The notes under the pieces are model-generated. The model had not been told where the DNA came from and ran no database searches. It saw only the letters and a program-made list of their open reading frames with translations. 64,000 nt of DNA, from assembly GCA_017506865.1 (NCBI GenBank), contig JAFCMP010000044.1, positions 248,001 to 312,000 of the forward strand, read 5' to 3'. The DNA comes from Tribonema minus. Its lineage: Eukaryota; Sar; Xanthophyceae; Tribonematales; Tribonemataceae. The stretch's first letter is position 1. Each line of letters opens with the position of its first letter. Made by a program: the position numbers and the translations under genes. Positions 10,172-21,955 of this stretch are shown in pieces.

Positions 10172-13100
10172 ATGAGCTCTAATCGGCCTCCTCCCCCACC
10201 TTCGCGGCCCGGGGCAGGCCCTGGCCCTAAGCGCTCAAAACTGACATCGTTTGGAGCGGCTGTCGCAGCAGCTACGAAACCCAAGTCTGCGGCTCGACAG
10301 GCCAATGGTGGGGGCTCATCGACCCCCGTGGAACCGCCGAGAGTATACAAGAAGGCTCGGCTCACATCGGTGAGCTTGCGCACTGCTTATCGCCTCTTGC
10401 AGGCCGCAAATAGTCGTTCTTTCCGCCGCGCACCAATTTTCTGACACTTGGCTGCATTCTCTGATTTTGTCGCAGGCAATGCACCCTGATGCTCCTCTGA
10501 GGGCGTCGCCCACCCAGGGACGCACGCCCTCCCCCATGCCTTCGCAATCCGCTGGCGCCAGCGGCAACGGGCCCCGCATGGGCAGCATCGACCACTTCCA
10601 GGCAGGCCTGCTGCAGTGGGACGTGCTGGCGGAGCTGCAGGCGGAGGTCTCAGACGACCGCCGCGCGTACGAGGCCGAGCACCCCGACGACTTCGCCGAC
10701 GTCCGCGTCCCCGACCGCTTCGCGGACGTCGCCGCCTACGCCGCCATCTGGACGCCGCTGCTGCTGCGCGAGCTGCGCGCGCAGACGCTCAACTCCCTCA
10801 TCACGGATCCGCCCAGCGGCAGTCCCGCGACCGTTCTCCTGCGGCAGAAGGTGGAGGTCAGGGAGGGGTCGCTGGCCTCGATGGACGCGCGCGTGAGCGG
10901 CGGCAGCGGCAAGCAGCTCATGGGCAACGAGCTGGTGCTGATAGTGAGGGAGCAAGACATGCTGCAGCGCGCTCTGGAGGCGCCGCCGCGGGGATCGAGG
11001 GGCGCGAAAGCGGCGGCAGCGAGCAACGTCAAAGAGGAAGGGCTCGAGCTAGAGGTACGCGCAGCAGGGCATTGCATCTGCTCGTGTTTGGTGCCATTGT
11101 CCATATACGCATATACGTGCATCAGCAAAGCAGCAGCAGCGCCGTCACACACCCCACGCAGCGCCGCTCTCCTTTGCCAGCACATCACTGAGCACTGCCT
11201 ATGACACCACACGCGCATGCGCAGGCGCCGCCGCCGCTGCGCGCGCCGCTGCGCGGCATGCTGGGCGTCTGCACCAGCGCGGTGCGCTCGCAGGAGGGGC
11301 TGCGCATCACGGTGGACCGCGCCGCCGCGCGCCGCGTGCTGCCGCCGAGCGGCGAAGCCTTCCTTTACAACCTCGGCTCGCTCGCGGGCGCGGCGCGCGA
11401 GTGGGACGCGCTGCACAACCTCGCCGGCATCCCGCTGCTGCGCGAGATCCTCGCGGCCCCTGATAAAAGCGCCGCCGCCGCCGCCGCCGCGCCTGACGGG
11501 GACGACGACGCGGATGGCGGCGGCGGAGCGCAGGAGCAGCAGCGGCGCTGCCAGCAGAAGCGCGCGAAGCGCATGCGCGCGGCGGCGGACGACGCGCTGG
11601 CGCTCGCGTCCGCCGCCGCGACGGCGCAGGGCGTTGGCGCCGCGGAGGTCGGCGAGGCGTTCGCGGCGTGGCTTGAGTCGCGCTTCAACGAGTCGCAGCG
11701 CGACGCGATCGCCGCGGGCGCGCGCGGCGCGGGCTTCACGCTCGTCAAGGGCCCCCCCGGGACGGGCAAGACGACGACGCTCGTGGCGCTGCTCAACGCG
11801 CTGCACGTGCGCGAGTTCAACGCGTACTACCGCGCGATGCTTGCGCTCGCGCGCGCGGCGCCGGGCGCGGCCGTCGACGCCGCGTGGGAGGCGCTGCGGC
11901 GCCGCAAGCCGCACATCCTCGTCGTCGCGCCGAGCAACGCCGCGGTGGACAATGTGTTGCAGCGCGTCATGGAGAAGGGGTTCATGGATGGGACGGGGGG
12001 GCGCTATAACCCGCCGCTCGCGCGCGTGGGGAGGGGCGCAGGGGGGGTGGCGAAGGGGGTCACACTGGAGGACCAGGTGGAGGCGGTGCTGGGGGGCGAC
12101 GGGGGGTGAGTGACTGTGAACTCGCTTGAGCAGCTTGTGAATGTCCAGGGTTTGGGGTCATGGTGAGATTAGCTTGACGCCAGGTGTGAAAATGCCGTGT
12201 AGTCAGTGGTGTCATTGTGCGTGGATGCCTGAGAATCTTGGCAGTCCTCGCGGGTGATGATAGATGACACGTTGCTGGGCCTGCGTGGTGCAGTCGCTAC
12301 AATAGGGGTTGTCACGTCAGTAGGGCAAGGCGTGGGCGTGCAACGGCCTTGCTGCTGTTGCCATCGGACACGAGTGCACACTGCGCAACGTGTCAGAGAT
12401 TGCGCTGATTTGGAATGTGCGCATCGCTGTGCTGACTGTTGCAGAAGACAACGCAGCAGCAGCGCTGGATGGCATTCAAAATCTGTCCCTCATACAATCA
12501 TCAGAAAGGCCGCACAGTACCCTTTCACGCCATCCGTCAGGGGCATGATTTAGGCATTTGCAGCATACCTCAGTGAAGGCCCCCCCCCCCCCCCCCCACA
12601 CACACCCATGTAGCCCTCATACAATCATCAGAAAGGTCGCACATGACCCCCCCGCTCCATCCCTCAGCAGCACGGTCAGGCAATTGCAGCAAAGCTCAGC
12701 TCCCCCCCCCCGTGCAGCGCGCTGCAGCGCCGCCTGGAGGAGCTCCGCCAGCAGCTTGCGCGCCACCTCGCCGCCGTCATGGCCGCGCTGCTGCGGCTCC
12801 GCGCGCTGCACGCCGCCGTCACGCGGCCGCTGCCGCTGGGCTGGGAGGCGCGCGTGAACCCCGCCACCAACGCCGCCTACTTCGTCGACCACAAGAACCA
12901 GCGCACGCAGCCGGAGGCGCCCGCAGCACCGCTCAACCCGGACGCCGCCACGGTGCCGCTGGACGCGATGCCGGAGTACCAGATCTATGCCGCGCAGCTC
13001 ACCAAAGAGCTGGAGGGGCACGAGGCGGCGCGCGCGGAGATCAAGCGCATTGAGTGAGTAGGGGTTTGTGTGGGTTTGTGGGGCTAGGGTTAGGGTTGGG

Positions 13101-16100
13101 GTGGGGGCAGTCTGGGGAAGGGGCGAGGGGGTATAGCTTGTATTGTGGGGTCATGGTCCGGGTGAGCGCAGGATGGTCTGGGGTAGTTGTTAGGCTAGGG
13201 TTGGGGTGAGGGCTTAGAATAGGATTAGGGTTAGCGTATGGTTGGGATTAGGGTTAGCTAACCCTAACTTTCACACGTAACCTTCAGGGCCGGCGTGCGC
13301 GGAGGCGACGCGCGCCAACCATCGCATGGAGTGAATGGTGAAGATGCAGCTCATTTGTAAGGTTAGGATTAAGTAGGGCTGGAGTTGGGGCTAAGGTAAA
13401 GGTTAGGTATTGGCTGCTTGATGTATTTGTTGGAATAAGGACAAACGGTCAGGGTTGAGGGCAGGGCGTCGCGGCAGCTATGCAGAAGGTGCTGCGCCGC
13501 ACTGTGGCGGTCGCTGTGCTTGGCCACACGAATGCGGTAGGGCAGAGTTAGGGTTAGGGTCTGGCGCATGGAGCGATTGCGGGAGAGGGGCGCTGCCGTC
13601 ACGGCGAGCAGCTTGTTGTACATAGACACCTCAAGTTGGAGCCACTTCATCAACTTTGCCTGCCCAAAATGCGCCGGTACATCACTACTTGATCCTCACA
13701 GCTGCTGGTGTTGGTCGGCGCATGCCCTCTTTTGTGTAACCACCCAAACCTTAACCCGAACCAACCCACAGGCTTGCGCAGCTGGCGCGCACCACCGCCG
13801 CGCGCTGCTCGCGTCCACCTGCTCATCACCACCGCCACACCACTCACTCAGCGCTCACGCACACGCTGCTGCCGCTTCTTAAGCGCAGGTTTGCGCAGCT
13901 GGCGCGCACCAACCCCGCGAGCCGCCGCAGCGCGCGCGAGCAGCTCGAGTCGGAGCTCCTGGACGCCGCGCACCTGGTCTTCACAACGCTCAACTCGAGC
14001 GGGCTGCCGTGCCTGCAGGGCTCGCGCGCGTTCAACGTGGTCGTCGTGGACGAGGCCGCGCAGGGCGTGGAGCTGGCCACGCTCGTGCCGCTGCGCCTCG
14101 GGGGGCGCCACTGCGTGCTCGTGGGCGACCCGCAGCAGCTGTCGGCTACGGTCTTCGCGCAGGTGCGCAGCACGTCGGCGCAGTATATTCATGTCGATCT
14201 CTGGTATGTATGTATGTATATGGTGCGTCTCGACGGCTGCCACTGCGTGCTCGTGGGCGACCCGCAGCAGCTGTCCGCTACGGTGTTCGCGCAGGTGCGC
14301 AGCACGGCTCCGCAGTATGTGTCCATATATACATTGGTCGTTTTGCCGCACGGCTCGGCAGCATGTGTTCACAATATTGGTCTTTGGTATTTTCATGTTT
14401 TTGCCTCGGAGGGCGCCACTGCGTGGTCGTGGGGGACCCGAAGCGGCTGTCGGCTACGGTGTTCGCACAGGTGCGCAGCGCGGCTCCGCAGGGTGTTGAC
14501 CTCTGGTATGTATGTATATGGTGCGCCTCGGCGGGCACCACTGCGTGTTTTGTCGGTGGCCCGCAGCAGCTATGCGTTGCGGACCGCGGTGTCAGGTGCG
14601 GCTGCGGCGCTGCTTTCCTTTGCAGTATGTTTGTCTTTGGTATGTCTGTATAGTGGATTGGCGTGCTGCCGAGGCTTGACTTCTTACATGCACGGGGCTG
14701 GCAGCACCTGTGCCGTTAGGGTTGAAGTTAGGGCAAGGGCTAGGCAGCAGCGTCCCTTCACAGTGTTTGCACAAGGTAGTGGTGCGCGTTTGCTGACGCT
14801 GCCTGCTCAGTTCTCATCCGCGTGTTTCTCAGAATCCTTTTCATGGCATGTATATCCAGTTTTTGCCTAGTTGTTGCTGGCATGTCCTGTGTTCCAATGG
14901 ATGTTCAGTTCAGATATGTGCCGCTCAAGTCACAGATACGTAAGTTTGACACCGAATCGCCTTGTGCCGCCTTCCGCTGCTTGTCCAGGGCGGCGCAGCA
15001 TCCCAGTACGACCGCAGCCTGTTCCAGCGCTTGGAGCAGTGCGGCCACCCAGTTCATATGCTGGACACACAATGTGAGCCAAACCTGAGCAGCGCCGCAC
15101 ATCTAACCCCTGAGTCTATTTTTGAAGTTAGTGTGATTGGGCACTTAAAGTAGTGGTGGGATGTGAAGTAACTCTTAACCTGAGTTTCACCCTAATGATA
15201 CGTACACATGTTTGACACACAATGTGAGCCAACACTGAGCAGCGCTGCACATCTAACCCTAATCCCAAGTCCTACCCTAAACCTGAATTCAACCCTTACC
15301 CTAGGTCCTGTGTAATGGTCGATGTCGTGCATGCAGGGCCCGACGACGATACGCGACTGTGACCGTCTAGCGTCTGCCACTTGCTGGGTTTCCTGGTCGT
15401 ATCAGTTACAAAACGTAGCAGGCGCGCGTATTTTCATTGTACTTGTGTTGCACCATAGGCTTTGGTGGCGCGCAACCGCGTGCGAGTAAATGCCTGTGCC
15501 GCTTGCCATACGGGAACTTCAATTGTGTACCATGGAGCGTCACCCACTTTTCCTTAACTCACCTGCCTACCTTTGGCTGCTGTTCCCGTGAGCAGATCGC
15601 ATGCACCCTGCCATCAGCGCCTTCCCGAGGGCCGCGTTCTACGACAGCAAGCTGAAGGACGGGCCCAACGTCACGCAGCCAGATTACAGTCTGCCTTATC
15701 ACAGGGTGAGCCATGTGAAGTTGCCCTAACCCTACCCCTAACCCTGAGTGGAGTTGCCCCGCTCGCCCACCTTCGTAACGTGTCCGCCTCTTGGGTGTTG
15801 CACGGACGTCATTCATATCCTTTACGTTCTCGCAGGTCTGGAAGTGCATGCCACGTTTTGCAAATGTTTCATACGCAGGGGGGTGACGTTGGTGGAGACG
15901 TGGTGAGAATTGGTCCATTGGCAGAGTGTTCGTATTCTCATACAGGAAGAGATGACATTTGCAGTTTTGCGGCACTCTGGACATGCTGCGGAAGCTGCTG
16001 CTCTCGTTCCAGCGCCGTGCAATCTGCAGGGTGGGCTGCGGCGGCCAATACGACGCAGTACATTGCGGTTGTCGATGCGTGTTCGGCTTTTCTCAGACTG

Positions 16101-17016
16101 CCGCGGTTCTCTGTTGCATCTGTCCATCACTAGTCTCCGTTTGCCCTGACACATGACGCATGTCACAACTCAGGGCTTCAAGCGCGCCACAACCCAACAC
16201 ATTTGTCTGCTGACCACTCAGCCCTCCATGCCATCACGTCTCTCACGGCCGCCCTGCCCCCGCCCCCTCCGTGCGCTGCTGCCACACACACACCGTGCCC
16301 ACCCCCTGCCCCCCCAAACCCAGCTTGCCGCCTTCCAGCCATTCGTCTTCCTCAACCTGCGCGCCGGCGCGACGCAGCGCCAGTTCAAGTCGCTCAGCAA
16401 CCCCGCGGAGGCGCGCCTTGCCGTCAACGTCATCTCCACGCTGCTGCGCCTCACCAACGGCGCCGCCGCCGGCAACATCGGCGTCATCACCCCCTACGGG
16501 CAGCAGCTGCGCGAGTTGCGGGAGCGCTTCCGCGGCGCGTTCGGCGCGGACTGGGAGCGCACAACGGCGGAGGCGTCGACGGTCGACGGCTTCCAGGGGC
16601 GCGAGAAGGACGTCATCGTCGTGTCGCTCGTGCGCGCGAGCGGCGGCGGCGGCGTGGGCTTCCTGGCGGACGTGCGGCGCATGAACGTCGCGCTCACGCG
16701 CGCGCGCCACGCGCTGTGCGTCATCGGCCACGAGGCGACGCTGCGCGTGAACCCCATGTGGGCGGCGCTGCTCGCGCGCGCGCGCGCCGCGGGCGCGCTC
16801 CTCGACGTTGACGACCCTGACGTGGACCTTTCAAGCTACGGCGAGGCGGCGGCGGCAGCAGCGGCGGCAGCACCGGCAACGGGGACAGCAGCGGTAAAGG
16901 GGGAGCCGCTGCCGATGGACGCGCCTTCGCCGCGGGCGCGGCCGCCGCCGCCGCCGCTGCCGGCGGCGCTGGTGCCCAAGAAGGAAGAGGTAGAGGTAGA
17001 GGAGGGAGAGCTTTGA
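10172..17016 (+). CDS. SEN1/Upf1-type superfamily 1 RNA/DNA helicase with WW-like insert
   Basis: Exons 10172-10369, 10476-11054, 11225-12105, 12718-13053, 13889-14162, 14989-15073, 15596-15705, 16324-17016 (TGA); 1051 residues, all phases consistent. Motifs in order: Q-motif region FNESQRDAI, motif I GPPGTGKTTT (about residues 435-444), Ia VVAPSNAAVDN, motif II VVVDEAAQ (DEAA at 719-722), III GDPQQLSATVF, IV LDTQYRMHP, V TVDGFQGREKDVIVVS (from about 907), VI NVALTRAR (from about 942). This order is diagnostic of senataxin/Sen1, which resolves R-loops and terminates RNA polymerase II transcription. A WW-like segment sits between motifs Ia and II. The N-terminus is Pro-rich with a basic PGPKRSK patch (possible nuclear signal). 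The C-terminus ends in an acidic VEVEEGEL. Shorter than animal senataxin, since the large N-terminal domain is missing. Confidence 0.92.
13083..13267. repeat. telomere-like repeats ending in a 20-bp palindrome
   Basis: Scattered TTAGGG/GGGGTG variants in helicase intron 4. They end at 13248-13267 in a perfect 20-base palindrome made of TTAGGGTTAG facing its own complement. Confidence 0.8.
13755..13800 (+). repeat. intronic copy of the helicase exon-5 acceptor and exon start
   Basis: CACAG followed by GCTTGCGCAGCTGGCGCGCACC at 13767-13793 duplicates the true acceptor region at 13884-13911 (GCAG, then GTTTGCGCAGCTGG...). The copy stays open for about ten codons and then diverges; the second copy continues into the conserved helicase sequence. 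Confidence 0.8.
14100..14610 (+). repeat. four copies of the helicase motif-III exon edge with splice donor
   Basis: The exon-5 end (HCVLVGDPQQLSATVFAQ plus donor GTGCGC, 14106-14168) is followed in intron 5 by copies at about 14222-14305, 14407-14486 and 14527-14600. Copy 2 keeps the full peptide and donor; copy 3 has GDPKRLSATVFAQ and a donor; copy 4 is shifted and worn. TATGTATGTATAT-type linkers separate them, giving a unit of roughly 120-180 bases. Confidence 0.9.
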
Positions 17017-17371
17017 GCGGCCCGTGATGGCTACGTTTAGTGCTGGCGGAGGCAGCGGCGCCGCGCGGTTGTTGCCGGTGACTGGGTGTCCCCCTGTCAC
17101 GCGTCGGGCCTGCAGCAGTGCTCATCTGCAGATGCTTCGGATGCGGAGGACGTTGAGCTGCTGGCTTGCGTCGCGGCTGTAGCAACAGCACTGGTGACAC
17201 CTCTGGTGCCAAGCAGCAGACGGCTCCTGCCATCGCTGCTGCTGGTGGTGGTGGTGGTGGTGCCGCCGCTGCTCTGCTGCTGGTTGGTGGTGGTGCCGCT
17301 GCTGCTGCTGCTGCTGGTGGTGCTGCTGCTGGTGGTGGCGGTGTCGCTGCTGCTGCTGCTGCTGGTGGTGG

Positions 17372-17409
<38 letters not shown>

Positions 17410-18992
17410 GTGGTGGTACCGCTGCTGCTGCTGCTGCTGCTCCTGCCGCCACCCCCCCTCTGCTACGCCATGGGCCCACGACACGGTCGGCAGCGGAAGG
17501 CAAGCTGCGCTGGAGGTGCATCGGGCTGCAGGCGAGGGTGACACCTGGCACTGCATGGCTTACTGGCTTGCTGAGCACTGCCACTGCAAAGCGAAACAGC
17601 CTCCGCCGCCCCAGTCGCTGGCTGCGCTGCTGGCATCCGGACAGCTGCTGATAGCGCCAGTGACCCAACTGTTAAGCATCGCCACCGCGGCGGCCCTGCG
17701 CCAATGCCGTCAGACCTGCAGTGCAGTCCCCGCGAATTGTGTCACGTTTCACGCGTACACATGAGGCATCGGTGCTCGGCAGCAAAGCTGTGATTTCAGC
17801 TTAGCGCCCAAGCGTGGACACCTACGGTGCCAACGCGGGAACGAGCCATGTAGCTTGCTGGTCCACAGAAGGGGACCTGCCAAGCTCACGGCATGGTGTA
17901 TCTGTACAGATGATGGCAGCCTTGTCTGCGGAGACAAGGGGGCCCGGAGATGTGGGGAGGCGGGGAGCAGGGCACAGAGAAGTGCTGCTTATGCTGAGCT
18001 GTGTGCTTCACATAGCCTGTGTGCAGCGTTGGCAGGTTCAGGTCGAGCACTGCGCTTGACGGAGAGTGCTATTGCTGTAGTTGATGTCATGTCTCGAGCA
18101 CGCTCTTGCTTGGCATGTGTGTACGCCTCGCTCACATGCTGGTAGTAGCATGGTAAAAGCAGTGTGTGTGTCTCTGTCCGGTCAGGATAGGCACGTTGTT
18201 GGTGCTGTGCTCAGCAGCAAGTAGAGGTGCAGGATGCTTCACCTTGCTGCTCAGCATGGACACCAAGCGCGCCCTATCGTAACACACAGCGCGTGCTCCA
18301 CCAAAGCAGATCAACTAATGCGCACACGGGTGCACTTCTGGGAGATGATGCACATCTTGCTCTTGTCCTCAAATCGGCAGGGCACACCTGCCGCTACACA
18401 CATATGCATCAAACACCTGCATCGCAACGAAGATTGTAATAATAGTGTGTCACACACTTAACATGATTGTGATTGTCATGTGTTTCGATGCTTCTAAGCT
18501 GACACCTCTGCTTGTTCACACGTGTACAGCCGCAATGCTGGCAAGCATGCATGTCCACATTGCATGATTGATATCTGAACATGTGGTGACGCCCACACCT
18601 TGATCAGGGCCACAAATGGATATGGTATGGGCCTGTAGAGTGGTGCAAGACAACGTAGCAGCTCCTTCTTGGTTGCTTCTGCTTGAAGCGCAAGCACCCA
18701 AGACTTCATCACACTGCTTGGAACAAGCGAGATCCATGTCTTCAGCAAATGACACAACGCTTTATGGAGTGTCATGAATCGTCACAACACCGACAGGCAA
18801 TCAAAATCAAAGGCACCTTGCATACAGCACGTTCACTCGAATACAAATTTGTTTACAAAGCAAACAAATCTGAGTCTAGAATCGCCGAAAACATACCGCC
18901 TCGAAACTTTCCGAGTCGGAAGTTTCGACCTGAAACTCGCGAGCGATCATTCACACACACACACACACACCCTCTGCTTCACATAGAGTAAT
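17017..18992. other. intergenic region with low-complexity 3' flank
   Basis: Apart from the trinucleotide array at 17226-17460, I see no coding sequence that I can support. A (CA)n run (18953-18968) ends just before the next start codon. Long open frames on both strands across the array are products of its repeat structure. Confidence 0.55.
17226..17460. repeat. mixed (CTG)n/(GTG)n trinucleotide array
   Basis: Almost uninterrupted CTG, GTG and CCG triplets, about 230 bases, starting some 210 bases after the helicase stop codon. It is open in several frames on both strands (poly-Leu/Val, poly-Ala/Gly, poly-Gln/His), which is why I treat it as a microsatellite rather than a gene. Confidence 0.85.
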
Positions 18993-21393
18993 ATGGCGAT
19001 CAAGGCTCTGCTCCTGCTTGTGTGCACCGCCCTCCTGGGCGCCGTATCAGCTTTCGTCGGGACGGCGCTGCCTTCTGTGGTTCGCGCGCCATCGTCACTT
19101 TACATGGTGAGCGTCTACAGTAGGAATGCATCTGCGAAACATGCTCATGTGCGCTGGAATCAAAGATAACGACAGGGTGTTCAATGCCTCGCTGGCCCCT
19201 GTCGTGCTTATTGAGGCGCTCAGCGTTGAGTTGCAAGTATGTTGAACAGCGTCTGCAACGTACGTCAGCCTCTACTGCACATTGCCTAGCAGCTTTTTGT
19301 GCGGTACGGCTGTACAGGTTGTGTCCGCAGTGCCTGATTGATCATCTACCTCGACGCCACATCAAGCATCCTCGGGTCAAGGACGTACATTTCAAAGTTG
19401 TTTCAGTTGGATCACAGCTTGCCTCCAAGTAATGTAAAAAAAGTTGGTTTCTCTGATGCACACTCTCGAGGAAGTGATGTTGGGTCGGCGAACTCTGTTG
19501 ACGTTGTCGCTACAAGAACGCTCACTCAAATAGTTAGCATGACTCTGGTCGGTGCTTGTCATTGGCTTCAATGTCAAGTCACATTCCTTAACCAGACCTT
19601 TTGCTGCCCAAATTCTGCAGGCCCAATGTATATTCCCAGGGGGCAAGAAGGCAGAGGGGAAGCCAGGGGAGGCGCTCAAGGCGGTGGTGGCCAAGGCCAA
19701 GTATGACGCTCCCTACGGCTGTGAGGAGGGGAAGTGCGGATCCTGCGAGCACAAGGTCGGGGGGAAGAAGGTGAGAAGCACAAGGATTCCTAATGCAGTT
19801 CTTTGGCCACAGCACCGTGTGCGCACTGGGGGCAGGCTTTCAAGTTGACCGCCAGTTTTTGAAGCAGCACTCGTTGACCGCTACTTTTTGGAGCAGCACT
19901 CGCGCGGGTTGGCAGGTGCGCTGCTCTTGACAGTCGCAGCAGATGTCACGACTGTGGTCTGCCGTTTTATAGCGGCTCAGCATCACTCCCATGCAGCTCT
20001 CGCGTTGGGGCTCGTCGGAGGCTTTGGGCCACCTACTGGTCATGGCCACGCGTAGACGAGCGTCCGCAGCAGGTGCTGCCATGCCGCAGCATACGCTAGA
20101 TTGCTGACCTGGTGATGCTCGTGATGGAAAAAAAAAAAAATTGTTGTGTACGACACTGTAGTCGCCCTGTACAGTACTCGTGTAACGGCACAACCGACGA
20201 TTTGACACATAGTACCTGCACGCCATTGTTGAGCATCCCCTGCCCGGCAGGGCCTGCCGTAGTGTAAGACAAGCTTGTTGCCTGACGGCATGCAGCGTTT
20301 CACCTGTCAAAGAGCGATGAAGAGCAAGTGTATACCCAGTGCTGTAGGAGGAGCATGCCCCTCTGCTAAGCGAACTCCCTCCCCACTTGTGCCTTGGCGG
20401 TGTAGTGCTATGCAGTGTCGTACATGAAGCATGCCCTGCACAGACACCGCGCTTTGCATTGACAAAGACTCCATACCTCAGTCACAAGCTAGCATCCCCC
20501 CTTCACCTAGGACAGTGTGGTGCTTGCCGTCTTCACCAATGGGTACCCGCCATGCTGTTCAGAAAGGGGAGGGGGGGTGTTCCGGCGCACAGTGCCTGAA
20601 TATGATTATGATGTTCGCAGTACTCTGCTCCACAAAACGCATTACGATAACAACGGCGTGCACCGAACAACACAAGCCGCCACTGTCATGGGTGAGGATA
20701 GTGTAGTTGGGATGCAGCGCTCGCTAACTTTTCAGTGAGCGCCGCTCAGCAGGATCTGTTGCTGAGCACTGCCAACGGCCTCATAGGAGGTGTTGCGGGC
20801 TGCCGCATGCTGCTTCCGGTGCCAGGACTACTTGCTGGCATAGGGCTGCTACGGTGCTTCTGATTCCACTGCAACGCCGCTATGTCGCCAAGTACTGCTA
20901 CTCACCCCCCCCTAACAACTGGTTAGTAACCAGATGTCGTCTGTTGTGCTCACATGCGCTGCTCTACAATGCAAGCTTAAACTTGAGAGAGTGTCAGCAG
21001 CATCAGACACAGCCACCAGCGATATGACTGAAGAAGTCCGTACAGGATATTGTACTGTATCAGGTGGAGTAAGCAGCGGTATGCGCGAAATCACTGACCC
21101 ATCAAACTCCGTAGCATTGCGCATCTGCTCATTGGCCCTCGGCTCACTGACTGTTGCTCTGACAGGTTTGTGCAGGGTCGTACTGGCCGCAGGTCTGCCT
21201 ACACGACAGATTGCACTTGTGAACTACCTCTTTCGCAAGTGCCATGCACACATTGCCACCTGTCGACGCGCTGCTTTTGATACTGTCTGGGTTTTTTTAA
21301 ATGTAGTGCATCCTCCGCCGTGCTTCGTTGCAGGTGCGCCTCTGCATCGGCAAGGTACCCCCTGGCAACGGCCCCCACACCTTCACCCAGTAA
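18993..21393 (+). CDS. plastid-targeted small 2Fe-2S ferredoxin-like protein
   Basis: Exons 18993-19106, 19621-19770, 21334-21393 (TAA), 107 residues, all introns phase 0. Residues 1-20 are a signal peptide (MAIKALLLLVCTALLGAVSA) ending at VSA-F, followed by a basic, Ser-containing stretch to about residue 38: the bipartite import signal of red-lineage complex plastids. The mature part contains YGCEEGKCGSCEH, and the last exon adds VRLCIGKVPP, giving the spacing C-x4-C-x2-C-x11-C. That spacing differs from photosynthetic ferredoxin (C-x4-C-x2-C-x29-C) and equals that of the SdhB-type 2Fe-2S site. The fourth Cys is in the last 20-codon exon, so splicing is needed for a complete cluster site. 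Likely a plastid electron carrier; the partner is unknown. Confidence 0.8.
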
Positions 21394-21955
21394 AATGGCG
21401 ACTAGTGGAACCCCCCCTGGAGCCTCTTGAGTGTAGCTGTCCGCAAGTTATAAAACATCATGATGTACATCATGATCATTCTGTGTGATCTGCCGCATTA
21501 GAGGCATCCGACTGTAAAGCTGCGCCGTGTGCGCTACGGGTGCACATATTACAATACATGGTTTGTAGCACTTGTACAACAGCAGGTATGAATGGCAGTT
21601 CTCTTGTTTTTGTTGCATTGCAGCTGCAACACTTGCCATGCAGCAACAAGCGCTTGCATGACAATGTATGCATGTGCTGCGTCACATTTGACACACTCGA
21701 CAGCGTCAAAGCATTCGTAATATGGTCATTTGTGATATATGTCTTTGTTCTCAGCAAGGTGTTTTTTCAGCACCAGCCCGCAAACTGCAACTTCAAGTTG
21801 ATCTTGAACATTGTGTGCAAGCCATTGAGGAGCCTTGCGCCGGATCGCAGAATTGTAGAGAGGAAGGGCCTGGCAGTCTGCTGTTCCAGCAACCACCTTG
21901 TTGGGCATTGGCGACAAGAGGTGTGCCGGGCACGACACGCAGCTAGGATCTCGGA
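21394..21955. other. intergenic between two plastid-protein genes
   Basis: This 562-base interval on the same strand holds the 3' flank of the ferredoxin-like gene and the promoter of the phosphoglycerate dehydrogenase gene. It includes a 20-base perfect palindrome at 21457-21476. No coding sequence recognised. Confidence 0.55.
21457..21476. repeat. 20-base perfect palindrome
   Basis: ATCATGATGTACATCATGAT reads the same on both strands. It begins 63 bases after the stop codon of the ferredoxin-like gene. Candidates are a 3'-end hairpin or a dimeric-protein site; neither is proven. Confidence 0.8.

Noticed and set aside
17086-17668. Open frames for poly-Leu/Val, poly-Ala/Gly and poly-Gln/His proteins
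   Set aside because: They are three readings of one CTG/GTG microsatellite, open in several frames on both strands, with no flanking coding signal.
19621-21393. Standard photosynthetic ferredoxin (PetF)
   Set aside because: Cysteine spacing C-x4-C-x2-C-x11-C and the small size do not match PetF.
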